Assembly (NCBI RefSeq): GCF_030848805.1
Contig: NC_092368.1
Span: 4,064,441-4,128,440 of the forward strand
DNA from: Temnothorax longispinosus
Taxonomy: Eukaryota; Arthropoda; Insecta; Hymenoptera; Formicidae
Direction of reading: 5' to 3'
DNA: 64,000 nucleotides
Shown: positions 52,701 through 64,000 of the stretch, one piece after another
How positions within the stretch are numbered: the stretch's first letter is position 1
How the letters are laid out: every line of letters begins with the position of its first letter
The notes under the pieces: generated by a model
Seen by the model: only the letters and a program-made list of their open reading frames with translations
The model's database searches: none
What the model was told of the DNA's origin: nothing
Translations under genes and position numbers: made by a program

Positions 52701-55214
52701 GTGTATTACGTATCGGATTGTTGACTTTTGTATTTTTTTCGGAAATTTCACTTCTCATAAATTGTGCATGTTTCTGAAAATTAACAATCATGGATTAAGT
52801 CTCGGGTCTTGGGTATCCCTATCGTAATCCGGCGAATTTTCGAGTTAATATCTCCTGCACTCTCGCGCCCTATGGTGTTCTTAAGGACGAGTTACGGGCT
52901 CAGCCTGGAGCCATCTGCAACGCAAATATACTAATGTTTCCTTTTACCAAGTATATTGTGCAAGAGCGCTGGGAGAGAGCGAGCCGTCAGGTTGGACCCC
53001 GAAACGAGGGGTGGTTCGGAATGTTGTCCCGGTTTTTAGCGAGCGATTGAAAAAATTCAAATCAAATGCAAACGAGGGCGAGGAATTAAATATCTCAGCT
53101 AGATTTGCGAGGAAGGGAGGAGGAGGGAACGAGGACGGAAAGCGAGAAACGCGGGCGAAGAATGTGAAACTCTCTCCCCGAGGCGAGGAGAGCTGCGAAG
53201 AACTTTGCGGGGTGGTAGGAGTGGCGGCACTGTCACACCGAGAATTAGTTCAGGATTAACTGGTGGGGCTTCGAGGTGATTATTGGAGCTTTGCCAGTTG
53301 GAAGACGATAAGACCCTGTTAATCAGCCGGGCCGCGCCTTATTCCTTGCGTCCTGTGACGAGCCCGGCGCCTCTCGCGTTTCCGCGGTCCCGCCGGCGCA
53401 CAATAATCTCATCGCTCCATTCCTCTCGCCCTTACCGCCCCCTCCTCGTCCACGGCCGGACATTCCCCAAATCCGAGGGACTCATCTTCTACTTTCCAGA
53501 AATCCCGGGGTTCTTCAAAAGGGAAGGAAACCCTCCGCGAATTTTCCCTCGGACGCGGCTTAGTTCCTGCAGGAAATAAGAAGAAGCTCCGGCGACGCGA
53601 GCGATTGTCGTCACGTACGACTTATATATAAAACTTGTTAGATTTTTCGTGGTCGCGTGTATAATGTCTAACGTATATAATGTGCGAATGTGCGAATCAT
53701 CTGGCTGTATGCTCTTTGCAATTGTAACTCTTTGTAACATCGTGTTCATTGTCAGACTCGAGGTAGGTATTGAAAGTTGCGTATCATATTTTGCATTCTT
53801 GTTTAACGCGCGTTATGTCCTTTATCTACGCCTGAAATCTCACACTCGCAGGTATTGATGTACCGAAAGAATCATCGATTCGCGATAACATCGAGAGATT
53901 GCCTTTTATCGTTACTTATCACTGATTTGCGAATGAGTATTATCTCAAAACGGATCTATACCCGCTCGAATGATCTCTTTGGTAGAAGCCAAGCCCCGTT
54001 AATGCTGTACGGCTTCGATCAGCCATATGGCGGGACTCTCAAGCTCACCGGATACGACATCAAAGAGAGTTCTCGTCGATCGAAGTTACGGGCGCGCCTC
54101 TAATCGGCGTGATTAACGAGCGGCACCTAAGTCGTCGAATTCACCGGCGTCGAAGTTGATTCGCGTGATTACGAACGTTCCCCGGCGTATAGAATTTCGG
54201 TCTCTCCCGCAGCAGGCTCGAGCATTAAGTCCCCCAAATTTAATACTCTCGCTAAGAAAATGAAAGCCAGATACAGTTCTTACAGGATACTCGAGGCAAA
54301 AATAATTGCGATATTAATTACGAGATGCCGACAGATTTATCGGAGACATTAAGAGCGAGAATTCGAAAATTGCGAAACGAAGTATACTTTATATTCTCCA
54401 ATAAAAAATCCTTCAGAATATTAAAAAATATGATATAAAAAAAACAAATAATCAATCATCTTTAATATTTAATGGATTTAATAAATCCAAATTTGCAGAA
54501 ATGAAAAAGATAAAAAATAGATCAAAATACATATAGTTCTACTCGCAATTAAAAAAGTTTAAAGCTAAAAATGCGGGAAAGAAAGAGAGAAAAGGTTTTG
54601 TTAGGACACAATTCCACTGAGAATGAATAGTATTAAATAAACGCAATAAAAAGAAATAAAACTGCACGGTTACATTAAACATGATTGGAAAGGAGACGGG
54701 CCGAAGTGAGAAGGAAAAGGAGAGGAAGATGGGGTGGGATTCATTTCCTGCACGGTAGAATTACGAATGAGGACAGATAAATTAGCGGTGCGATCGTAAA
54801 GGATGACGCGCGATTTCCTGGCCATGGCGATCGAGACGGTTCGCCGTTGGTCGACGACGAGTCGAGTGAAACACTGTGCCAATAAAAGTCGTCTTCCGGT
54901 CGCGTAACGTTGCCGTGGAGAATCGTATGTAGAGTCCAAATGAAGAATAGCCCGACAGGAAGTGGCCCGGTAAGGACACCGTTGGCTAGGGCGAAAACCA
55001 ATATAAGCTACTCCATAGGTCAACCTCTAAACCCTATGGAAAGGGGACGCGGGCGCGACGTATGTCCCCGGGTCCTCGTAAAATATAGTGGCCCGTAGGA
55101 ATGCCCGAAACGATAAACGCGGGTCCGCCATTCCGAAGGACTGAAATGCTATCCGAGCATTTACGTAAAATCGCTAGCGAGGCGATTGTGAATTTTCTAG
55201 TACGACAGGGAAAG
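46764..55214. other. Noncoding stretch, no recognised gene
   Basis: AT-rich DNA (46980-47450, 47880-48240, 49380-49560, 51640-52060, 54380-54660) and GC-rich patches (50970-51360, 52990-53580). Open frames up to 141 codons lack recognisable motifs. The minus-strand frame at 54741-55001 has one hydrophobic segment, but the same bases are also open in the two other minus-strand frames. Confidence 0.4.
51432..51456. repeat. (TGACG)5 pentanucleotide repeat
   Basis: Five tandem pentamers, the fourth being TGATG. Each TGACG unit is also a half CRE, so the array clusters bZIP half-sites. Confidence 0.9.
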
Positions 55215-55442
55215 AACGGTTTTGCTGAAGTATCTAAAAATTTAGCTAGATACAGATCCGAAAATAATTTTTTTGGATCAAAATAATTATGCAGAACACT
55301 CAAACTGATTGCCAAAATGTCAAAATTTTTTACAACATTATATCATCATACTTCAGCGATCTACTATAATTATTTTGATGGCGCAACAAAATTTTTTCGA
55401 TTTGTATCTAGCTAAATTTTTAGATACTGCAGCAAAACCGTT
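55215..55442. mobile_element. MITE-like element with long terminal inverted repeats
   Basis: The left arm (55215-55289) and right arm (55367-55442) are inverted copies of each other. The outer 39 bases differ at one position, the inner 13 bases are identical, and the middle has a few substitutions and small gaps. The 77-base centre holds no open frame. A roughly 228-bp non-coding element made of two long inverted arms is what a miniature inverted-repeat transposable element looks like. Such elements are mobilised in trans by a transposase encoded elsewhere. I could not define a target-site duplication or assign a superfamily. The transcript of either strand would fold into a near-perfect hairpin. 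Confidence 0.75.
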
Positions 55443-58400
55443 ATTCCATGTGAGATCTCTAAATAAGAACTGTCGTTAAATATTCGTCGTTAAATATCTC
55501 TTGGCAATAAAACCTTACGAAATTTTTATCTGTCTAAAATTAAAAAAGAATGTTCCAGCCAACTATTCCATTTTTGGAATTATAATTTATCGAACATTCA
55601 TGAAAATAATCAGGTCGCAAAGAAGTAAAAGCTCTAGAATAGACGATAATACGAAAAAAAATGGAATCGAGTTTTCATGAAAAACTCGCACGCATCGTCG
55701 AATGTTGCCTATTAAGGCCACAGAACGCACGCCTGTGTAATTTCATAACAGGGTGCAGTGTAGGTAATCGTTTTCTGGGAGCCGTGCTTGTGGTTAGGTA
55801 GGGAAGGGAACCATCTTCGGATACACACGCGTAAATTCTCCTGGGACATTGCGCGATATCTGCGCAATACGTTGCGGTTGTTGTACTGTTGCGGGACCCT
55901 CCCGATAGCACTATCTATCGATTGCACGTGCTAAAACTGTCAGCGCGAACGCATCTCGTCCCTACCACGCCAACGGGTCAGAATATCGCGACATGAGATC
56001 CTAAATCCTTAGAAACCATCGTTTTATAGCGGTAGCCCGCATGGGGTCAAGGTGGCGGCGACATTTCTTCGGGGATGCCGCTGTGCCATCGCTCGTGCCG
56101 TCGATCCTTATCCGTAGGCTCATCTGTGGGCTCTCGAAAATTCGAGATAAGCAGAAATGTCAGCCAACAACGATTTAAGATGTTGAAAAACGCCGTAGAT
56201 AAATCGAGGATATTCTTCTGCGAGAGACAAGCACATTTTTAAACGCAAATAAGACAATAAATATTTAGTACTTGAATTGCCGTGTTATTAATTTAATCAT
56301 ATATCCATTGTGTGCTAAATGCATTGTCAAACAACGTGTCGTGTGTTTATTGCGAGTGGATCATGAAGACGATCGTTCACTGGCAACGTGCCATCCACCA
56401 ATGCTCCCTGATCCACTAATACGGAAGTTGTTGCACGCAACGTGCGAAGAATCAACAATGCAATAGAATTTTATTTTTACGCGACCAACTCCAAGGTTTT
56501 CCTCTCATCGCCTCGTTTACACCGAACGCGATCGTCAGAGTTAGCCGAGCGTTCATTCCAATGAACACATTGCTTCCGGAAGACTAAACTCCGTTGACTT
56601 CAAAATTAGAACCTCCTCCAAAACTCTTCTTGGAAGTTTCGTTTAATATTCAACTTAATTTTTAAAAAATATTCATTCTTTGCGCTGTCTGAAAAATTCG
56701 TATTTTAGTTTAATATAGTACTTATTCCGTGTTATTGAACTATAATTATTTGACGTTTGATTCGTTGCGCGCAACTCCATGTACCCTCAATGTAAATATC
56801 AGCATGCGAATATCAAACGCGCATTTAATTTCGTGATTTCATGCTCGAAGCTAAAAAGCGTAATCCGGCGTAATTAGAGCTAGGGCAATGAACGGGCAAC
56901 ATGGGGTTCGAGCTCATTAAAAACGGCACTATCGGCGGGTCCTTAATGCCGCGCAGATATCAAGGGAGCTCTTGGTGACCCCGCATCTCGTCTCCCGAGT
57001 TTCGCAACCTCCCTCAGTCCTTCCGCTCCCATTTCTTCGTCCCCCTCGACGAGGCTTTCAGCGCAGCGTCTGCCATTCCACGCGTAATAACCGCTAATAA
57101 TTTTCTCGGGCCACGCCGGGCGCCACCAGCGGGGGTGCGGCTGGACGCCGCTGACGGGAGGGATATAAATCCGAAGGGTGCTCGCGTTGCCTCATTCACC
57201 CCCCAGTGGGGGGTCCAAAATCCACCAAATACGGCGCGACATCGCGAGTCTTTGCTGGAAGTTTCATATCGTACGAGTCCGCTTAGTGTGTCGAGTAATA
57301 TTACAAGTTCAGGCATTATAAATAGTCTAATAAATAAGATATTCAATGTCATATATAAGATAAAATAAGTTACGCGATGTAATTTTGTCAATTTCATTAA
57401 TATGCATCATATATTTCGAACAATTTGGAGTCAATTGCTTTTGACAAGTCGTCTAACCAGTAATAAACGTTCAAAAATTGCAAGCAGCTGGGATTGAGAA
57501 CCTCTACACCAGGGTACTGAATTTACCTGAGCCGCGAGAATAAATAGCGACAATTCTCTAGAAACTGCGGGGACCACATGGGAGACCCTAAGAAGGTTCA
57601 TCGGAGCGCGGTGGCGTGGTCCAGGCAGCATCCATCTTACGCGGGACCCGGGGCTCTCTCGCCTCTCTTTTTCTTCCAACTGACTGACCTACTTCGAGAA
57701 CACGTGGCATTTTACGATCGCGCGCTACCACACGGGCCCCGAAGAAACGTGTCGACGCGGCGCGGTGGTTAAAAACCTCGGGGTGACGAAACAGGGGTAC
57801 CATTGTATGCCGGATGACAGCTGTGTCGGGCATTTAAACGCGGCGCGCCAGCTCGACGAAACGAGCCCGGTGAAGAGGCGATTGTGCGGCGGACTAATCG
57901 ACCAGTTTCTCACGATTTAATATTCCGAGAGCACAAATAATTCGTTTAGCGCACGCACACAACCCGACGTCGATGGTATCGTGCTCTCCGGCTACGGCAC
58001 CGACCTTTGTGCGTCTAAATACATAGAACGCATCGCCGTGGAATGCGCTTTATCGAACAATCGGAATGTCATGCTGACGAAAATGTACGAGCCTCGCGCT
58101 CGCGCGCTAGCTATTATCTCGTCAGGAGACTAATGTGATCTTGGTGATCCTCGACGAGGTTAGTAAACACTTCGAGATGATTAACGATAATCTTGACTGG
58201 ATAAGCCGGATAATGATTAACAGTTCAATTCTCTAACTGCTTTTAAATACGCGTCATCTCGGGATAGCTCGACGTTAAAATGTTGAAAGTTAGATATCGC
58301 TTATTATCGCCTTATAATATAATTTATAGATGTTTCGCCTGTGTTGAACGTGCTGTTTCAAGCATTTATTCGATTTGTTATCAACATTATGGCAGCTTAT

Positions 58401-59586
58401 CAATTTTCATTTTTTCCCCGTAATATTGAGCTGATGTAAGACATCTTGAATTTGATTCCAGCAGCGCGTATTATCACTCGTGCGGCACGGCGATCCATCT
58501 TCGCCCCCTCTCACAAAAAAGTAACGCGCTTCCTCTCCGTGCGTCGTGTACCGCGTCGTTTCTGCACGTAACATTTAGCCGAGCTTTACGAACCGCGATT
58601 ATCGCCGGCCGCCCGAACACAAAAGTATTTTATGATGTAGCGTATCCTGATCGTGGCCGGGGAATCCCGAGGGGACGGACGAGACACAACGGGGCGGGAC
58701 ACAAAAAGAAAGCCATCCGGCTCGCGATGGGAAAAGGGGGTCACGCGAGGAAGGAAAAATCGACGGAAAACGGCGAGGAGCGACGACGGGCGGAAGGAGA
58801 GGAAGTGAGCGTTATTAAATTGCGCGGAAACCCGAAGTTCCATTTTCAGCCGATTTATGCAGCGCGAGATAACGCAACGGGGGCACGCGCGCACGCGGGC
58901 CTGTTTTTCCACAAATCCCCTTTAGCAGCAGTAAAGGCCCGTCATTATCTCCCCCGCTCGTTTTCCTCGCAACGAGATGATCGCCATAGGATGGTGGTAG
59001 CGTGACGCTTAGATGAGACACGGTCCATATAGTTACGGATTTTCCGTCTGTTAATGAGGAAGACCGATGTTAGTTCAGTTTTCACGCTTAAATTTAGCGT
59101 GAAAAAACCAGATAGGGTTAAACATTACAAGCTACTTAGACAATCGCTGCTCTGAACGACAATTATCAGACTAAAAAAATGTCATTTTTGCTTCATAATA
59201 CAGGATTCGATCATTTGAAATTTTTGGTATCCTTACTGATTATTATCTTTGAGAAGGATCGATTCTTGTTTGAGGAAGATTTGCCACAAATCAAATTTAC
59301 AACATTGAACATAATCGGAAATTGCAAAATTTCAAATTAAACTAAAGACCTTTCTTTTTTATTAAAAAGAGAAATAAGACAGTTTTATAAACTGATCACA
59401 TAAAAGGCTTTAAAATCTACTCATTACATTAAACGGTCTAACAACCTGACGATTTTACGTGAATTATTTATGTGACGCATCATTTCCGGTAGATCTGCTT
59501 CACGTCGTTTTAGTTTCGCCCTCGGCCCTTCCCTCTTGTAGTGCATGCCACGACAATTCCCACAGGAGTGACCAATCTTCCCCCGT

Positions 59587-59604
59587 AAAAAAAAAAAAAA
59601 AAAA
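59587..59604. repeat. A18 homopolymer
   Basis: Eighteen consecutive adenines inside otherwise GC-rich DNA. No retrogene body is recognisable immediately upstream. Confidence 0.95.
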
Positions 59605-59858
59605 GAAGTCCCCCGGGAGCCAAGCGCGCGAGGTTAGGCGAAGGAAAAAAGAACAAATACGTCGACGAGCGCGGAGTCCATACGCTCGTTAATAGGGCGT
59701 TCAGCCAGGAGCGTCGAACGGTCAACGGCCTATCCTCGTTTTGCATTTTCCCGCGTCCATTCCGCATCTACTGCTCGACGAGCACCAGGGGGATCTCTCC
59801 CCGTCGGAGGTTTGACCTCCGCGAGCACGAGGAAGACGAGGTCTCTTTCCGCCTATCT

Positions 59859-59876
59859 CCCCTCCCCCCCCTCCCC
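59859..59876 (-). other. C-rich tract, potential minus-strand G-quadruplex
   Basis: C-runs of 4, 8 and 4 are separated by single T residues, with CC following. On the minus strand this gives enough G-runs for a quadruplex if the run of eight supplies two of them. Confidence 0.55.
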
Positions 59877-61013
59877 TCCTTTTGCACCATCGTTCCCGAT
59901 GGATATCGCGAAATCGTCACGGACGATAAATCCGTTCCTCGCGTTTTACGTTTTAAACGTTCCCCGGGCGCGGAGGAGCCCGTAATTGCGCCGCGAGAAC
60001 CTCTGCGGATCTAATCGGTTCCCGGGCTTCTTGCGCAGTTCGTTAACTATTATGAGTCGTTAAGTGAATCCCTGACGTTTTAAAAATACCACTCTCTCTC
60101 TTACGTTCGCGCGCGCGCATATCTGCTTTTCCGTTCTACCTGTATCTGAGAGAGCGTGTAAAATAAAGTATATGCTCGAAACAACGGCGAAACAACGACT
60201 GCGGGATGAAGAACTCTCTTTACTGTTTATTCTATCGTGCATTACTTGCGTGGCATAAATGACGCGAGATGCATGTCCCGTGAAATATACGTCGGCGCGT
60301 TCGTGCATTAATCGTCGAATCGGTTCCCCTTTTTCAGGAACCTTCCTCGTTATGCACGACCTCACTTCACGTAATCTCCTAATAATGTCGTTTCGTAACT
60401 GCAATAAATTTCCGCGGTGATTTATGGATTCTGGATGTAATATGCGCGCAATATAATCGCTTAAATTTGTAAGCTATGTATAATCGACGAAGAAAACATA
60501 ATTTATTTGCAGAAACTGTAAATGTGTGCAACCATGACATCTTATCATTAATCTACTTTTTAATTTAAAAACCCAGTATTTTTCTTTCTCTCTTTCTTTA
60601 CTCAGGAGAAAAATTATTTCACGTCTTCCCAGAACTATTATGCGCGTTTCTATGCAACGCGTTTAGAAAATATCAGTCACGTTTAATGCGAGACACCGTT
60701 ACCAATATCTCCTACAATCCTATATGGCGAAAGATCGTACTCTTTCTTCGTACTTAAAAAACGAGAACCCATAACGGTGTCCGTCCGCGTAGAATGAGAA
60801 ATGGCTGCACCAAAATATCCGGTTGCTTTTCCAATTAAAAGACCGTTCGATTTTCTATGAACTACATTCCCGTGCTTCACGACACGGGTCAGACGATAAA
60901 TCCACTAAAGACGGTTAAATATTTAATTGTCCCTCGAGGAATCGCCACGTTACCGAAGGAGCCGACGGCGATTCAGGAACGTCGGTCGTCCCGAGACCCT
61001 CTTCTTCGTCGAC

Positions 61014-61036
61014 CCGTCCGTCCGTCCGTCCGTCCG
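61014..61036. repeat. (CCGT)n tetranucleotide repeat
   Basis: About six CCGT units with no interruption. They read as Arg/Pro/Ser/Val in the overlapping shadow frames. Confidence 0.92.
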
Positions 61037-64000
61037 CCTTTCCATTCCCCCGCATCTCCCTCCCAAGTCCTGCGCCACCCACCGTGGCTTTCTCCGATCC
61101 CTGACATCCCGGCGTGTTCCACTTCCATTAGATAATCGCCGAGGGTCCCGGTTAGGAATAAACCTTCCAGCCAAAAAAGGAAAAAAAGAGCACACAATCA
61201 CGAGCGCATTCGTTCCTCCTCAAATGAAACTCGGCCTTCGCTGTTTCTTTTGCAAGACGAGGAAAGAAATAGACGACAGATACGACAGAATAAAGTCAGA
61301 GTAAAAGGTTTTCGTCGAGACATCGCTATTCTATCGAGGCAAAAGACGAGAGTGTTTTAAAAGGACAGTCCCTGTCCTTCTGTCACCTGCGTGCGACATG
61401 CGGATACGCAAGAAAAATCGAGCTGACATTTTTTGAAAGCGAGAGGTCAGGATTCTCTATCCCCAAAAGGTTCGAATACCGTTCACGTGCATATCTTACA
61501 ATTATTTTAATCTTTGAGATTAACTATCCTCGAGAAACTATTACGTCTAAGAATTTCGAAATTATTCGTTGCTTGCAACGCTAATGCCATAAAACTCGTT
61601 AAAACGATAACGACCTATTAAAAAGATGATAGACGTATATTCACTTCCTTTCGTTTTCCTCATCGATGCCCCTAAAAGATTTTTGCGTGCAGATACATCC
61701 AGGAATCCACTTTTTCAAAGCAACGCTCAAATCCACAGCAGGCAAATCTTACACGCACGCGAGCATAATCCTTTAATTACTCACGATCCTCCGCGCTCCC
61801 TTCTCGCCTATCTGCTCGGCGAGCGTTCCATAAAGGTTCCCTTAGAGTTCTCCCTAATCTCTCTCAGCTAAGAGACTCCTTGACTCTGAGGCTAACAGGT
61901 AATTACAACGGGTGAAGGGGAGAGAGAGTGATCGTTACGGGCGCGTTGATATTTATGTCCGCGGAAGTACACGAAGCGGGATAGAAACAGCTAACGTTTA
62001 CGGAACATGGCCAACTCTCAAATTCGTCGGGTCAATTCACAGAGGTGAAATTATAAGGAGTCGGAAGCCAAGCAAGCCTATTAAGCATCGCGGAGAATTC
62101 TCGAATCCGAGCAAAGCTCCGCAACTAAGGCCGGAATGTAGGGAGAAAGTTTTGGAGAGCGAGACGATGACTTTATTATTACCGGCAATTATTTTCGCGA
62201 AAATATAGGTATGACTATTAGTGAAGACGTGAAAGGGAAAGAATCATTTATTTCCATCTCAGGACACAAGCTACTGAAGGCTAGAAAGGAAATAAAAACA
62301 TAAATAAATGAAAAATTGAAGAGTCGATCTAATAACGCACAATAAGAGCGGATTACTAAAAACCTAACATACACCGCGCGTGCCTGGGCGTATGTAAACG
62401 TCACACTAATTGGAGTTAAAATTGCGAATCTGTAAAATAGTATTGACATTCCAGAAATATCATATATAAATATCATGTAAATAAAATATAAATATAATCA
62501 TTATAAATAGCGATAAAACTTAAAAAAAGAATAATTTATAAGAAAATAGTTTTTATGCATAAACTGTAAGAGAGTTTATAACTGAAGCAATAACAGAGAG
62601 TTATGATAGAAATTATACGATTCATTCTGCACAAGAAGAGAACGTTGGTTAATTGCGGAGAAGAAATCCTACATACACGAGCATTCCGACCGAAATCCGG
62701 CTACGACCCAGCGGGATCCACCCCCGAAAACGACAACGGCGGCACCTAATAAGCATCAGCCACCCACGCGGGCCCTTCCTCATCCAAGCCGCGCGTGCAG
62801 AAGCTCCTCTCTCTCCTTCACGGAAAGATTATATGCCCGAGAAATTACATACATTTTTAATGGCCACGCATGGCTGTTCGCCGGCACCGCGGTCCCTTCG
62901 ACTTTACGGCCCGGGAAATGTGTTCGGACGAGCAGGAAAGCTGGCAACGGGGAGGTGCGAGGGGAAAATACGCGGCACGAGGAAAAGGGCCGCGGAAAAG
63001 CCCGCGCGAAGGAACCTTCCGTGACGCCCGCTACGTCCGTAATTTATCTTCTACCGTTGCCGCCGCCACCACCATCACCTCGTCTGTTCTTCTTCTCCTG
63101 TGACTTCGCGCGCGGCGCGGCGTAATCTTCCAGCGGACCGGCAAATGTTCTCATTACCGTGAAAAGCCGTGCGGCGCGCCCGCCAGACGATGCACGATAA
63201 CGCGTCAACCTTCCGTTCGAGAAAGGCAACCCGTCGCTCAGATGGAAAATCACGCGAGATGGAGAACGACGTTTCCACAGGATCTCGCACGAATCGCGCA
63301 CTTCGTGTCGTGGCTCGTTCAATCGGCAATCGGCAATATTGAGAAAATCGAGGAAAAATGCGTATCTCGAATTCGTCTTAATTTTTATGTTTTACGATCG
63401 CGGAAATGAAACACGCGCGCTATCTTTTTTATTGTTGATACGTATTGACGCAGTATTAACGAGTGTGTGCAATGCGATAAAATAGAACATTAACCGTCCT
63501 GTTAGAATGTGTTGATTAACGAGCTTTTTACTGCCGTTTGCGGGCGCTATCTTGTCTCGGGAAGCCGTTGCAATCTGAGCCTAACAGTAAAACGCTTCCG
63601 CGTGACCAGGCCGAGATAAAATCCGGACCATTTCAGATAACGGCGATGGCGTTGGATATCGCGGCAGAAAATCACAAAAGAGGGTGTTACAACGTTCATA
63701 TCGATAGCACCCTGAGCTAATACCCAGCACGCAGGCAATTAGTCGATAAAACCACCCGCGGATTAGTGGTTTTTAGCTTAGCCTCTCGCAAGGGGATACT
63801 CAAAGAAACACGAAGGAGCTGACGATGCGTATAGATATAGAACGGTGGTTCTTTTAATTTATTGTGTTTATCTCATAAAACGCGATTTATATTAAAATAC
63901 TAGATAAAGTGTTGAGAAGAAATAAAGTATCACAAAAATCGGGCAATTTTTGTGGATTTATAGCAACACACATGTGTATGTGAAAAAATATATTTTGACT

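Larger units (their letters stand above)
55443..64000. other. Noncoding stretch to the window end
   Basis: Mosaic DNA with GC-rich patches (57000-57240, 57560-57860, 58590-58900, 59620-60000, 62650-63250) and AT-rich parts (56230-56380, 59150-59420, 62440-62600, 63830-64000). The longest frames (57014-57397 minus, 127 codons; 60927-61304 plus, 125 codons; 62653-63024 plus, 123 codons) are unrecognised and overlap frames on the other strand or in other phases. Confidence 0.4.

Noticed and set aside
61469..61480. B-box-like GGTTCGAATACC
   Set aside because: The flanks do not form a T-stem and no upstream A-box is found.
1..64000. CRISPR arrays, prokaryotic operons, phage or plasmid modules
   Set aside because: No spaced identical repeats, no closely packed long coding regions and no ribosome-binding-site pattern. 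The sequence is eukaryotic in character.

Overview
This window looks like animal nuclear DNA, most likely from an insect and probably a hymenopteran such as an ant. The composition is a strong mosaic of AT-rich stretches and GC-rich blocks. CpG is abundant rather than depleted, as in many hymenopteran genomes. Microsatellites are scattered throughout, and the only recognisable protein homology is to an animal-specific family (class IX myosin RhoGAP). There are no operons, bacterial-style ribosome binding sites or CRISPR arrays. The species assignment is an inference from composition and this one homology.

The window is almost a gene desert. I recognise no intact protein-coding gene. The one convincing protein signal is at 26578-27082: an intron-less RhoGAP domain closely resembling that of unconventional myosin IX. 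It is broken by an internal deletion with a frameshift and by substitutions at conserved positions, so I call it a pseudogene. Most open frames elsewhere lie in GC-rich or low-complexity DNA, are open in several frames at once, and show no family signature.

Layout: 1-3036 alternates AT-rich DNA with a CpG-dense block (850-1540), an ACG microsatellite and a long pyrimidine tract. At 3037-3160 there is a probable 3' end of a non-LTR retrotransposon on the minus strand. 3161-26577 is noncoding DNA with simple repeats and a palindromic CACAC-rich cluster near 12.5 kb. After the pseudogene, 27.9-29.2 kb holds two related minus-strand blocks. Each has a perfect TGACGTCA site on its upstream side and a possible splice donor further downstream; they may be alternative promoters or first exons. 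29.3-38.4 kb is noncoding and contains a canonical G-quadruplex motif at 33318-33339. At 38484-38522 there is a tRNA-like 3' half. 38.5-55.2 kb is noncoding with purine tracts. At 55215-55442 there is a clear MITE-like hairpin with arms of about 75 bp. The rest, to 64000, is noncoding with simple repeats.

The likeliest reading is a large intron or intergenic interval carrying small decayed mobile elements and one dead gene fragment. I found no evidence of a novel multi-gene system.
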